From CAZMGV01 sp964565925 (lineage in GTDB: Bacteria > JAGRBM01 > JAHCIT01), in assembly GCA_964565925.1 (NCBI GenBank), contig CAZMGV010000003.1, forward strand, positions 186,001 through 250,000: a stretch of DNA of 64,000 nt, written 5' to 3'. The position numbers and the translations under genes are program-made. A model generated the notes under the pieces. The model ran no database searches. It was not told where the DNA came from and saw only the letters and a list, made by a program, of their open reading frames with translations. Of the stretch, positions 45,580-55,159 are shown piece after piece. Within the stretch, counting starts at the first letter, position 1. Every line of letters starts with the position of its first letter.

Positions 45580-45955
45580 AAGCGCGCACAGTTTTTTACG
45601 AATCTAGCGACGGTAGTTAAGACCTTAAACCTGACGGTCCAACTCGCGGATCACGCAGCGGAATCTCCGGATTTCCCCGCCGGAGCCGCCCCCCTTAACA
45701 GCCGCCAAAATATTTTTTGATTAACGTGACACGAGTTTGAAAAATCGCCGGATTCCTGAGCGCCGTCGCGGGGTTAGCCCGTGTTGCCCAGGAATCGGGC
45801 TTGGTCCATTTAGGTCCAAACGGGCGGTTTTATGAGAGGGCGGGGTTGACGGAGATGGTAAGTGAAAAGCGAACTGTCCAGTTTGGGGAGGGAGAGATGG
45901 TAATTCGCCCGGCTGGAATCGAGGCGCAGGGGCAAAGCAATCAGAAGGAGAGAGA

Positions 45956-48900
45956 TTATCGGGGCTCTTTCGCCACAGGGATCATACGCAGTAGATCTTC
46001 TGGACGCCGGACGCCTAAGCGCGTTAATTCGTCGACCATTTTCCGCAGTACTGCACTATCAGCATCATAACTTACGAGCGTTTCAAAAAGAGTAACTACT
46101 TCACCGGTTGCGTAAAACTCTCCCATTCGTGCTCCTTTGATAATAAATGCCAACAAAGAAGCGACCGCAGTTGGATATAGTTTCAGTAATTCCGAATGTT
46201 TCAGTGAGTAAAACAATTTAGTATGTTTTAGCGTCGGCGGTTCGTATTCAGTAATAGCAGCTACAATATCAGTGAACCGCGCGGGTACAGCTATACTCCA
46301 CTCCACCATTCTGTCCCATTCAGAATTCTCAAGCTTTGGAACAGCAGCGCAACGGTCGCTGAAATATTTCTTCAGTCGCTTGTCCCATACATTAGTGTCT
46401 TGGCCGTCTTCCATCGCACTTAACAATCTTTCAATATGTGCGGCGAAATTCGCCCTATCCTTTGGGTCCGAGTGTTCAATAAAATCCCATATCCAACCTT
46501 CCCCGACCGGGTCATAATTACTGTATAAAGTAATTACGGCTAGATGATGAGCGAATCCTTCGCGTAGTTTCGACAGCAAGCGTAAATAAAGAAATGCATG
46601 TTTATAATTGGGGATCATAAATGCGAGCGCGGTTTCCCAAACTCTCCCATATAAATATCCATGCCAGACCTGGGCCGCGATTTCAGGATTCGATTGGAAA
46701 TTAAAAAGAGGAGCGAGGTTCTCCAGTGTCCATAACAAATCCCAAGATGCAAATACATTGAGACGAGAGCCTAAGCATGCCCGGCCCACACTGCCGCTAG
46801 GCCGATTATCCCGTAGAATTTCAATAAGCACCAGCCTTTCGCGAGCACCAAGGCCATTCGGCATTAAACCCTTAGAATCGCATGATTTTTCACATAAGAA
46901 ACAAACGGACTCAGCAATTACTCCGCCCGGATGATTTAGAGATGCTGTGTACCAGTCGGTATCACTTGCTGATATAAGCCCCTTGTCGTTAGTGGATAAG
47001 TGCCAAAGCTCCATAGAATATTCAAATAGATAATTTATAAACTCTTTTGAGTAATTTTTATTTTCAGAGTCGCATACATTCCTGAATAATCTGGTGACAT
47101 CAATTAACTCTATAATAGAGTATTTACACGATCTAATGATTTCTAGAATCTTTCGCCATTCGAATTCAGTTCGTTTCTGCTTCATCCATCCAAGCAATAA
47201 AGCCGACCAAATACCATTTAATTCATCAGAGTTATCTGTTTCAATCGCTATAGCCAGTTGGCAACCCCAATCGATATTCCCAGAAACTACGGCACTAATC
47301 ACCTCCTTCAAGCCACCCCAGGTATCCACATATGGATCTAGGCCAGCAGTCTCATTTCTCACAGACTTCAAAAGATCCAAAGTTTGCTGTAATGTTAACT
47401 TCTCAAGTTCTGCTGCCGTGATAGGACTCTTGCGTTGAGTCCAGGTAGTCTCCCCAGACCAATGAGTTAGTCCTGGGAACGGCCGTGGTTCAAAGTTGGG
47501 ATGAACTAATTTGATAGAGGCCACGGCATCAGAAGCAATCCTGCAGTCAGGATCACTCGTCGATAGCCAATGCATAAGATTATAAAATTCATAATCTCGA
47601 TGCTGGATCGCTCGCTCTTTATCCGAACATGTCCATTCCGAATCAATTTGAGCTTCATGTTTCAATGCGGCGGATAAGAGTGCGCCTCGTGCTTCGGCTG
47701 ATGCACTAGGGTAACAGTAAGCCAAGAGCGAAAATATTTCCTGTTTAGCGCTCGATACATAAAGTAAATTATTGGTGAGAACCCATTGGATCTTTTGATC
47801 AGAAGATATTTTGTTTGAAAATTTGAGGCCATAAATTCCAAGACGCCGCAGTAAAGGTATATTGGAATTTGCCCATTCCATTGATAATTCATAGGCGTAA
47901 TCTGGTGAATGAATGTGAAACCAATCAATAATATCACGTAATATATTAATTAATATATCATTATCTTTATTGAAATCATGCTTGTCTTGCGGATGAGGTT
48001 CAATGGATGCTCGACGCCAACTGTTCTGATCATATTCGGTAGTTGCTCGTCCAACCGAACGAAGTAGCAGATGGGCATTTTGAATTTGACCAGTAACGAC
48101 CGGCAAAAGTGCTGGGGCAAAGTACTCGAGTCGCTTACGCCCGACTTTGTCCCACGCTATTTCCAATTCATCCGAAGAGCCAAGCTGAATTGTACGGAAC
48201 TCAAACGACGATAGTTCACCTGGACGTCGTATAGTCCAATCATATTTAGTCATTGATAAAGAAACGGTGAGTAAACGAGAAAACAATATTAGTGCGACGT
48301 CTTCGAACTCTTGAGTATTGTATTCTCCTATTAGATCACAAAGAGAAACTGTCGAAACATTTGGCGGCATAGTAGAAATAAGGAAATTTACCCATGCTGC
48401 GGACAATTGTGGCGTAAGTTGTTTATGTAACGGGCGTCTTGCTGCCAATTTAGATAGTCCATAAGATAGCGCCGACCATAATGTCTGGTTTATTCTATCC
48501 GACTGATCTGTTAGTAGCAGTAGAGTTGATTCGGGATCCGCGTCCAGATGGACATCTGCGATCCAATAGATCAATGTATTTACGCGGCTAATCTCTTCAT
48601 CGGATAAACTCCGAGGGGAATTAAGTATATTTTGCAATAGCCCTTTTTTGCTAAACCAAACCAGCCATTTGTGATCTTTCGCCTGCGAGGTAAAAAATAT
48701 TACTGTTTTAGGATCCTCAATCGAGGTTATGAGTAAGTCTTCATCTTCTTTTAGTATGGTATCCGGATCTGCGGAAAGTATCTCGCCAATCTTTTGACGT
48801 TCATCGAAGGCTCCTCTGGACTGTCTTGCGACCCACCCTTGCAATGCGATTAAGAGTCCACCATGGGACAAATCAGTAGCTTCGCCATATGGGATTGGGA

Positions 48901-49630
48901 TGATATTTAGGTATTCCCAATGTTCGCGATTCGACCCGTTCTTGTAAAGGACATATCTGTCAACTGAAGCGTTTACCGGTAGACCGCGGGCAAGATAGGT
49001 TAATACCGTGTCCTCGTGACTGTATCCGATGAAGAGGACGGTGAACCTACCAAACAGTTCACGCAAGAAACGGCGCGCCCAGCCTTCTGTGAGATAAGCT
49101 CTACCAAAATCGGAATCGGTGAGGATCAGTTCCTTTGGGTCTTGTTCGATCGAGCCATGTAGGTGTACGAGGCCTTGGAATCTCGATCCGACAGGGAGAG
49201 CTGGACCAGAATAAATATCGAATGGAATACTTGGGAAATGATATTTGAAAGCACTTTCTAGATGTAAGTCAAAGTTAGTTGTTACTATTTTGGGATTTGG
49301 GGACAGTGCGGCTAACGCCGCTATTACGTTATGTAGGTCGTTCGGCTGGGAAGTGCTTCTTCCTATTATTTGCTTAGTGCGGGAGTGGACGGGCACGCCA
49401 ATCTTTTGGGCCATGCCGAGGTAACGATCAATAGGTTCCTTTTTTCCGGGTTCAGGCAACCGGTTCTCGACTATTTGGCACGCTAAATCGCTGAAACCTG
49501 GTAAATTTGATGGAGGATCGTACGACGCACCCGCCCCAACAAAGATAACGAGTTCATTATTTCGAAGTGCTCGATATAAGGGATAAGGGAAATCCACCCC
49601 AGCGATTTTAATGGTATCTGGCACTACCAA
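45956..49630 (-). CDS. large SIR2-domain protein, probable anti-phage defence effector
   Basis: 1224 residues from a TTG start at 49630 (start uncertain). The N-terminal ~290 residues are a SIR2 NAD-binding domain: FVGAGAS (30-36), TTNFD with Asn119, LVHLHGS with His156/His158 (154-160), and GYSHED (202-207). The remaining 900 residues are helical with no known motif; such long helical regions are typical of SIR2-linked DUF4020 or DSR-type sensors. In the DSR, Thoeris and related systems, SIR2 domains hydrolyse NAD after phage sensing. The gene is strikingly AT-rich against all neighbours and sits alone beside repeat element B, both signs of transfer. Confidence 0.8.
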   Translation of the reverse strand: MVVPDTIKIAGVDFPYPLYRALRNNELVIFVGAGASYDPPSNLPGFSDLACQIVENRLPEPGKKEPIDRYLGMAQKIGVPVHSRTKQIIGRSTSQPNDLHNVIAALAALSPNPKIVTTNFDLHLESAFKYHFPSIPFDIYSGPALPVGSRFQGLVHLHGSIEQDPKELILTDSDFGRAYLTEGWARRFLRELFGRFTVLFIGYSHEDTVLTYLARGLPVNASVDRYVLYKNGSNREHWEYLNIIPIPYGEATDLSHGGLLIALQGWVARQSRGAFDERQKIGEILSADPDTILKEDEDLLITSIEDPKTVIFFTSQAKDHKWLVWFSKKGLLQNILNSPRSLSDEEISRVNTLIYWIADVHLDADPESTLLLLTDQSDRINQTLWSALSYGLSKLAARRPLHKQLTPQLSAAWVNFLISTMPPNVSTVSLCDLIGEYNTQEFEDVALILFSRLLTVSLSMTKYDWTIRRPGELSSFEFRTIQLGSSDELEIAWDKVGRKRLEYFAPALLPVVTGQIQNAHLLLRSVGRATTEYDQNSWRRASIEPHPQDKHDFNKDNDILINILRDIIDWFHIHSPDYAYELSMEWANSNIPLLRRLGIYGLKFSNKISSDQKIQWVLTNNLLYVSSAKQEIFSLLAYCYPSASAEARGALLSAALKHEAQIDSEWTCSDKERAIQHRDYEFYNLMHWLSTSDPDCRIASDAVASIKLVHPNFEPRPFPGLTHWSGETTWTQRKSPITAAELEKLTLQQTLDLLKSVRNETAGLDPYVDTWGGLKEVISAVVSGNIDWGCQLAIAIETDNSDELNGIWSALLLGWMKQKRTEFEWRKILEIIRSCKYSIIELIDVTRLFRNVCDSENKNYSKEFINYLFEYSMELWHLSTNDKGLISASDTDWYTASLNHPGGVIAESVCFLCEKSCDSKGLMPNGLGARERLVLIEILRDNRPSGSVGRACLGSRLNVFASWDLLWTLENLAPLFNFQSNPEIAAQVWHGYLYGRVWETALAFMIPNYKHAFLYLRLLSKLREGFAHHLAVITLYSNYDPVGEGWIWDFIEHSDPKDRANFAAHIERLLSAMEDGQDTNVWDKRLKKYFSDRCAAVPKLENSEWDRMVEWSIAVPARFTDIVAAITEYEPPTLKHTKLFYSLKHSELLKLYPTAVASLLAFIIKGARMGEFYATGEVVTLFETLVSYDADSAVLRKMVDELTRLGVRRPEDLLRMIPVAKEPR

Positions 49631-49822
49631 ATTTTATGGCACCATTGGCGACGAAGCAATTGAAATATTGATTGCGATTCGACAAGGCGAAAATTCTATT
49701 TAACTTAATTTCTGCTCAGTTGTCCCCGATTCATCGTCCTGATACTTTCCGCCATGCCAGCCCGGCCTGCGCCTCTGTCCTGAATCCACCCTGAGTTGCC
49801 CGTTTGCCCTCTCCGGCGGCGT

Positions 49823-49846
49823 CCGGTCATCGCCGGCCCATGATCA
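49823..49846. repeat. 24-bp direct repeat, left copy
   Basis: Matches 22 of 24 bases of 50917-50940. Both include CCCATGATCA; in the right copy this is the sppA start codon region. Confidence 0.6.
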
Positions 49847-49859
49847 TCCCCCCAAACAA

Positions 49860-49885
49860 AAAGGGCGGGATCGCTCCCGCCCTTT
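49860..49885 (-). terminator. intrinsic terminator after the lipoprotein gene
   Basis: AAAGGGCGGGA TCGC TCCCGCCCTTT perfect stem-loop with A-tract flank, about 55 bp beyond the minus-strand stop at 49941. Confidence 0.82.
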
Positions 49886-49909
49886 CCGCTACGGATCAGC
49901 CGTCCGTAT

Positions 49910-49955
49910 TTATTCGGGGCCGGCTTATTCGGGGACCGGCTTATTCGGGGACCGA
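49910..49955. repeat. 15-16-bp tandem duplication at a gene end
   Basis: TATTCGGGG(A)CCGGCT appears three times in a row; the last copy contains the stop codon and last codons (VPE) of the lipoprotein gene. Slippage has duplicated the gene end. Confidence 0.65.
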
Positions 49956-50732
49956 CGTCGCGCAGCCGTCGCCCGACAGCGTGCCGTACCAGTTGCCCGT
50001 GTATTCGCTGCCGCCGTCCTCGGACCAGGAGCCGTACATCGTGCCGTCCACGGTATCGAGCGTGCCTTCGCCGTCGCCCGACGAGAAGTCCGAATCGCCG
50101 GACAGGACGTTCCAGGCGATGTTAACGGCGTTGTCCGCATCCACGTCGCCCGTCACCAGTCCGAACATCGGATAAGGCGCGTTCACCCCGTAGGCGCCGG
50201 TGATCTGGCTGTCCGCGTCCACCACGAGCACCCCGATCCCGTCCGTGCCGCCGTCGAACACGCCGCAGAAAACCTGCCGGTCGCCGGCCACTTCCGGAAC
50301 GCCCACCAGAAGACCCTCGATGGCCGCCACATCCGGGTCGTCGGTCCCGAACGTGCCCCTGAGGTTTCCGCCGCTGTCCACGGTCGCGACAATCCACATG
50401 TCGTTGCCCACGACGTCGATGACCGCCCGGTCGCCCGCCACCGTCCCCGACAGGTCGTAGGTCCCGCCGGTGAGGTCGATGGTCGACGTGGGAGCGGAGA
50501 CGTCTTCGGTGACGGTCAGCGACCCGGACACGTTTCCGTCCGAATCCACCTGCACCTGGCCATACACCTGCCGGTTATTGCCTTCATCGGCATCGTTGTA
50601 ACCCACGATTCCGGCGACATTGAAGTTCACGGAAGTGATGTTCGGGGAATCGCTGCACGCGGCGGAGAGCGACAGTGCCAGCGCCAGCGCGGCGGTCATG
50701 AGGGCCGGGAAACGGTTCAGGTATCGGTTCAT
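49941..50732 (-). CDS. secreted lipoprotein of unknown function
   Basis: 263 residues with a signal peptide and lipobox (LSAAC, Cys26). The mature protein is Gly/Asp/Thr/Ser-rich and nearly Lys-free, predicted all-beta, with repeated segments resembling QVDSDGNVSGSLTVT and DSGGNLRGTFG. Low basic content suggests a surface or acidic-environment protein. No known family. It is flanked by near-identical 24-bp direct repeats at 49823-49846 and 50917-50940. Confidence 0.6.
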   Translation of the reverse strand: MNRYLNRFPALMTAALALALSLSAACSDSPNITSVNFNVAGIVGYNDADEGNNRQVYGQVQVDSDGNVSGSLTVTEDVSAPTSTIDLTGGTYDLSGTVAGDRAVIDVVGNDMWIVATVDSGGNLRGTFGTDDPDVAAIEGLLVGVPEVAGDRQVFCGVFDGGTDGIGVLVVDADSQITGAYGVNAPYPMFGLVTGDVDADNAVNIAWNVLSGDSDFSSGDGEGTLDTVDGTMYGSWSEDGGSEYTGNWYGTLSGDGCATSVPE

Positions 50733-50916
50733 GTAAGGTTTAGCTCCTGCAAAAGCTGATAACGGTTTATCTCACATGCCGGTTTTTTTCACAAGTTAAG
50801 AGCGGGAGCTTTCAACCCCGCACGCCCCGCCTGCCCACGCCGCCTGCCCGCTTTCACATTTGCCTGCGCTGCCCCCGTTTGCCGCTTTCACAGTTGCTTG
50901 CCCTCCTCACCGCTCC

Positions 50917-50940
50917 CCGGTCATCGTCGCCCCATGATCA
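50917..50940. repeat. 24-bp direct repeat, right copy (covers the sppA start)
   Basis: See the left copy at 49823-49846. The pair brackets the lipoprotein gene. Confidence 0.6.
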
Positions 50941-52688
50941 GGACCCTCATCCTCTGGTTCGCGAATCTCTGGAGCAGCCTGAAGCTGAAACTGGCGGGCG
51001 GGCGCCTGAAGTTCCGGTGGCTTGAACTCGAACTGAAGGGCGCGTTCCCCGAGGCGGGCGGCGGGTTCGACCTGCTGTCACTCGTCACCGGCAGGGCGGA
51101 TTCCGACCCGGCGTTCCTGGACGTGCTCACCGTCCTGCGCGCCGCGCAGCACGACGAACACCTGGGGACGGTGCTGCTGCGGATCGGGCAGCTTGAGTGC
51201 GGGTTCGCCCGGGTGCAGGAGATCGCGCTGGCGCTGGCCGAGGTCCGCGACGCGGGTAAAAAGATTATCGCCGTCTCGGAGCACCTGGGGCTGAAGGAGT
51301 ATCTGCTCGCGGCCGAGGCGGACCGGATCGTGATCGCCCCGCAGGGCGGGCTGTCGATCGCCGGGATCGGCGCGGACGTGACCTTCCTGCGCGGGGCGCT
51401 GGACAAGCTGGGGGTCCAGCCGCAGCTCCTTCACCGCGGCCAGTACAAGAGCGCCTCCGAGATGCTTACCGAGACGACGATTACCGAACCGAACCGCCGG
51501 ATGCTCGACGAGCTGCTGGGCGATCTCTATGCGCAGGCGGTGGATGCTATCGCCCGGCGGCGCAGTAAAACCCCCGAACAGGTCCGGGCCGCGTTCGACG
51601 AGGGCCCGCTGTCGGCCAAAAGATCGCTGGAGCTCGGCCTCGTGGACGCGCTCGGGTTCCCGCAGGAGGAACGCGACGAAATCCGCAAGCTCTACGCGGA
51701 TGAAGCCAGTGATACAGACGGCGACCAGGCCACTAAACTGGCACCTGAGACAGACGGCGCCACGTTCGGAAAATATCTGGCCGTGGCGCTGGCCCGCGCC
51801 CGGCGCGAACTGAAACACCCCGAAGGGATCGCGCTGCTGCATGTGAGCGGCAACATCACCTCCGGCGAAGGGGTGCGCGATTCGCGCGAGGCGCGCTCCA
51901 CCGGCAGCCGGTCGTTCGCCCGGGCGGTCGAGAAAATCGCCGCCAGCAAACGGATCAGGGCGCTGGTGCTGCGGGTGAACAGCCCGGGCGGCAGCGGGCT
52001 CGCCTCCGACGTGATGCTGCACGCGCTTGGGCGCCTGAAAATCCCCGTCGTCGTCAGCATGGGCGACACGGCGGCGTCGGGCGGTTACTACGTCGCCTGC
52101 GACAGCCGGTTCCGCATTTACGCCGACCCCGGGACGATCACCGGCTCGATCGGCGTGATCTCGGGCAAGGTGGCGGTGGCGGGGCTCTACGAGAAGCTGG
52201 GGCTGGGCCACGCGCACGTGGGCCACGGGAAGAACTCGGACTACTTCTCGATGCACACGCCCTGGACGCCGGAGCAGCTCCGGAAGGCCGAGGCGGAGAT
52301 CGACGAGTTCTACCGCGACTTCGTGCAGCTCGTGGCGGACGCCCGCAAGAAATCGTTCGACGACACCCACGCCGTCGCGCAGGGGCGCGTCTGGAGCGGG
52401 TCGCAGGCGAAGGCGGCCGGGCTGGTGGACGAGCTGGGGGGCTTAAGGGCCGCGCTCAACGCCGCGCGCGCGCTGGCGAAACTGCCCGACGGACCGGTCC
52501 GCATCTTCAGCCGGTTCCAGAAACGCCCGCGCGTGCCGCTGAAACTGGCGGTCGATTTTCCGGACGAGCCGGTGACGGGGCCGGTAACAGGGCCGGTGAC
52601 GGGAATCCTGAAGGAACTGGAATTCTGGCAGGCGCTCACGCAGGACCGCGTGCTGGCGCTGCTCCCCTGGCGGATCCGGATTTACTGA
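50934..52688 (+). CDS. sppA: signal peptide peptidase SppA (67K type)
   Basis: 584 residues. Membrane-bound serine protease that degrades cleaved signal peptides. It has the tandem S49 layout: N-terminal repeat carries the catalytic Lys in QYKSASEM, C-terminal repeat carries the nucleophile in MGDTAASGGYYVA, with NSPGGSG and GTITGSIGVISGK. One N-terminal anchor (MIRTLILWFANLWSSLKL) is present. The ATG at 50934 is used because it begins the anchor; no clear ribosome site is seen. A short VTGP repeat (PVTGPVTGPVTG) occurs near the end. It converges on the YfhO-like gene with a seven-base overlap. Confidence 0.95.
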   Translation: MIRTLILWFANLWSSLKLKLAGGRLKFRWLELELKGAFPEAGGGFDLLSLVTGRADSDPAFLDVLTVLRAAQHDEHLGTVLLRIGQLECGFARVQEIALALAEVRDAGKKIIAVSEHLGLKEYLLAAEADRIVIAPQGGLSIAGIGADVTFLRGALDKLGVQPQLLHRGQYKSASEMLTETTITEPNRRMLDELLGDLYAQAVDAIARRRSKTPEQVRAAFDEGPLSAKRSLELGLVDALGFPQEERDEIRKLYADEASDTDGDQATKLAPETDGATFGKYLAVALARARRELKHPEGIALLHVSGNITSGEGVRDSREARSTGSRSFARAVEKIAASKRIRALVLRVNSPGGSGLASDVMLHALGRLKIPVVVSMGDTAASGGYYVACDSRFRIYADPGTITGSIGVISGKVAVAGLYEKLGLGHAHVGHGKNSDYFSMHTPWTPEQLRKAEAEIDEFYRDFVQLVADARKKSFDDTHAVAQGRVWSGSQAKAAGLVDELGGLRAALNAARALAKLPDGPVRIFSRFQKRPRVPLKLAVDFPDEPVTGPVTGPVTGILKELEFWQALTQDRVLALLPWRIRIY

Positions 52689-55114
52689 TTGCCGCCGTCG
52701 CCGTTTTTCCGGCCATTACCGGGGCGTCGCCTGGGCCGCGACAGCAGGTAGACCATCCAGCCGATCCAGGCGGTCCACGCGACGACGCCGATCTGGAGCC
52801 CGATCCACGCCTTGCCCGGCTCGTACGATAAAACAACTTCGTGCGCCCCCGCCGGCAGCTCGACCGACGGGAACAGCCCCCACGCGAGCCGCATCTGGAC
52901 GGGCCGGCCGTCCAGCGTCGCGTTCCAGCCGCTGGACCACGCGCGGCGGTAGACCATCCAGCGCGGACGGCTGTCGGCGGTCTGGATCGTCACCTGCTCG
53001 GGCTCCCACTTCTGCACCGCGCACTTCTCGGCCGGGCCCGGAACACCCGCCGTATCACCGGCCGGGCCGGCGTCCCCCTGAAGGTCCACCACATTTGGCG
53101 GGCCAGGTTCCGGGAACAGCGCGACGGTCTCGGGCGAAAAACCTTTCGCCTTCGTCCGCTCGATCACCGCGTCCATGCCGGGGAGCGTCTCGCTGCGCGC
53201 CGGGCAGACGACCGGCCCCGCATAGTACGGCGAGCGGAACACCTGGAGCCCCGAGAGCGACGCCCTGCCGACCGGTTGCCAGCCGGCGGCCCGGATCCGG
53301 CCGTCGGCCGTCGCCGTCATCAGGCCCAGGCCCACCAGCCGGTCAAAGGTGAACTCCGGAAGCTCGTTCCGCAGCCGGTAGAGGGCGTAGTTGTACGAAT
53401 TGTCGGAGGGTCCCGACGGGGTCGCGTACAGATAGACGGCCCCCAGGCCGCTCTCCATCGATTCCCACGACAGGATGGTCCGGTCGAGCAGCTCGTGGCG
53501 GAGCAGCCGGCCGGAGGTCTGCTCGATCTCGCCGGGCATGAAGGCGAAGGCGCCGATCGTGGGCTGGTCGGAGACGTGCAATACGGGTCCCTGCCGGCCG
53601 CGCCCGGGCCCCAGCATCTGCACGGCGAGCGGCGTGTTCTGGAAGTAGCCCGCATCCAGCGTCATCATCGGCGCCCGGGACGCCGCCAGCGTGTCGCACA
53701 GGAACAGCGAGACCGCCGCGGCCAGGAACTGCTCCTGCGTCAGCGCGTTGCGGAGCCACAGCAGTTCGGTCATGAGCACGACGGCGACGAGCCCGTGCTT
53801 CGCGCTCCCGCCGATCAGCACCGGGGCCGTGAACCGGAAAGCGCCGCTGCCCAGCCCCGCGAGCCATTCGTTCCAGGGGCTCCAGGCGAGCGCCGCCAGC
53901 ACGGCGGCCGACGCCAGCAGCGCCACGACGGCCCAGCGGCGTTTGCCGGATTTGAGCTCGTCCAGCGAGAGGGCCAGCGCCGCCGGCAGCGCGAAGGTGG
54001 GCAGAATGAGCAGCCGCTCCGGGTAGCGGAAAAGGTTCCAGCCCGGCAGCGCCTGGTACAACCACCGGTAGAACGGCAGGTGCTGGCCCATTGCAAGCAG
54101 GAAACCGGCGACGGCGAGCGCGGTCCAGAAGACCAGTTCGCGGCGCCGCGACGCCCCCGAGCAGAGCACGCCGGTGACGAGCGGGATGGCCGCCGCTCCC
54201 AGGTAGGCCGAGTCGGTATAAAACCCGCCCTCGAATACGCCGCCCGGTTTCTCGGCCCAGAACGTCAGCGCGCCGATTGAACGGCCGAACAGGTTCGGAG
54301 CGAGCAGTTCCAGAAAGCGCAGCGGGTGGAAGCTCCACTGGATCGCCCCGGCGACCGAGCCCAGATGCGCGCGGGCGGATTCCCGGGCGAAGTCGCTCAT
54401 GGGAAGCAGAATGGGCAGATACAGCACCAGCGGCAGGAGCCCCAGCAGCAGCGACGAGACGACGGCGGTCACCGGCTTCTCCCGCCCCTGCCACAGCACC
54501 AGCGGACAGGCGGCCGCCAGCGCCAGGAACAGCGTCTGCGGCTCTCCGGCGAACAGCATCATCGCGCCGCAGGCGACCGCCAGCGGGAGCCCCCGGCGCG
54601 CTCCGCCGAGGTGGAGATTCACGCACCACGCGAAGGCGGGCAGCCAGGCGTGCGCGTACAGGAACTGGTGCGCGGTCGTCTCCATCGATAGATATCCGCT
54701 CGCCATATAGACGGCGGCGCCGCCAATAGCGGCGTACCGGGACAGTTTCAGCGACCGGAGAAAGCCGTACATGAACAGTTCCGCCGCCAGATAGTGCAGC
54801 GCCACGATCAGGGTGGTCATCAGCCGGAAGTCGTAGCTGAGCGCAAAGAGCCAGTGCGGCGGATACAGGACGCCGTTGACCGGATCGGCCAGATACGGAA
54901 CGCCCATATAAAGGTACGGGTTCCAGAGCGGGAGGCCGCCGTCGCGCAGCCGGTGAAAGAGAATCGCGCGGACCGGCAGGTAGTTGTGGATGTTATCGCG
55001 GGCGAACAGGAACGCGCCCGGGCGGTACAGGTCCAGACAGTGCACGACGTGCACGGCCACCAGAACCAGCAGGTCGCGGGCGGTCTCGGAACGCTTTCTC
55101 AGGAAAGATAACAA
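52682..55114 (-). CDS. YfhO-like multi-pass membrane protein
   Basis: 810 residues from a TTG start (uncertain). About 12 membrane helices in the first 540 residues with DNIHNYLPVRAILFHRL, GLPLWNPYLYMGVPYLAD and HWLFALSYDF, the YfhO/GT-C signature. The C-terminal 250 residues form a soluble beta-rich domain ending in a last helix (WIGLQIGVVAWTAWIG) with VELPAGAHEVVLSYEPG. YfhO proteins glycosylate lipoteichoic acid or other envelope polymers in Gram-positives; the acceptor here is unknown. Confidence 0.85.
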   Translation of the reverse strand: MLSFLRKRSETARDLLVLVAVHVVHCLDLYRPGAFLFARDNIHNYLPVRAILFHRLRDGGLPLWNPYLYMGVPYLADPVNGVLYPPHWLFALSYDFRLMTTLIVALHYLAAELFMYGFLRSLKLSRYAAIGGAAVYMASGYLSMETTAHQFLYAHAWLPAFAWCVNLHLGGARRGLPLAVACGAMMLFAGEPQTLFLALAAACPLVLWQGREKPVTAVVSSLLLGLLPLVLYLPILLPMSDFARESARAHLGSVAGAIQWSFHPLRFLELLAPNLFGRSIGALTFWAEKPGGVFEGGFYTDSAYLGAAAIPLVTGVLCSGASRRRELVFWTALAVAGFLLAMGQHLPFYRWLYQALPGWNLFRYPERLLILPTFALPAALALSLDELKSGKRRWAVVALLASAAVLAALAWSPWNEWLAGLGSGAFRFTAPVLIGGSAKHGLVAVVLMTELLWLRNALTQEQFLAAAVSLFLCDTLAASRAPMMTLDAGYFQNTPLAVQMLGPGRGRQGPVLHVSDQPTIGAFAFMPGEIEQTSGRLLRHELLDRTILSWESMESGLGAVYLYATPSGPSDNSYNYALYRLRNELPEFTFDRLVGLGLMTATADGRIRAAGWQPVGRASLSGLQVFRSPYYAGPVVCPARSETLPGMDAVIERTKAKGFSPETVALFPEPGPPNVVDLQGDAGPAGDTAGVPGPAEKCAVQKWEPEQVTIQTADSRPRWMVYRRAWSSGWNATLDGRPVQMRLAWGLFPSVELPAGAHEVVLSYEPGKAWIGLQIGVVAWTAWIGWMVYLLSRPRRRPGNGRKNGDGGNQ

Positions 55115-55159
55115 TCAACCGTGCTTTTAAACGGTCGGGAGGGAGTTGTCGAAAAGAAA

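Larger units (their letters stand above)
45166..45817 (-). repeat. ~650-bp repeat element, copy B (inverted)
   Basis: Inverted copy of the element at 22168-22814. On the minus strand: a degenerate left inverted repeat (around 45800-45817, GGACCTAAATGGACCAAGC read on the - strand), about 220 bp of non-coding sequence nearly identical to copy A, the iteron array (45538-45579), the TTTCGCTCGCTAACAATAA segment, and a 109-codon frame open at the repeat end. It lies 138 bp downstream of the SIR2 gene on the same strand. Confidence 0.85.
49631..49940. other. SIR2 upstream region and lipoprotein 3' region
   Basis: About 310 bp without a gene. AT-rich for the first 80 bp (probable promoter of the SIR2 gene), then GC-rich. 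Contains a 24-bp sequence (49823-49846) repeated near the sppA start, and a terminator. Confidence 0.4.

Noticed and set aside
22168..45817. Composite transposon bounded by the two inverted elements
   Set aside because: The 22-kb interior is housekeeping genes (cstA, purH, gltX) and neither end encodes a transposase.
45801..46070. 89-residue plus-strand frame between element B and the SIR2 gene
   Set aside because: Overlaps the SIR2 3' end antisense and has no ribosome site or family signal.
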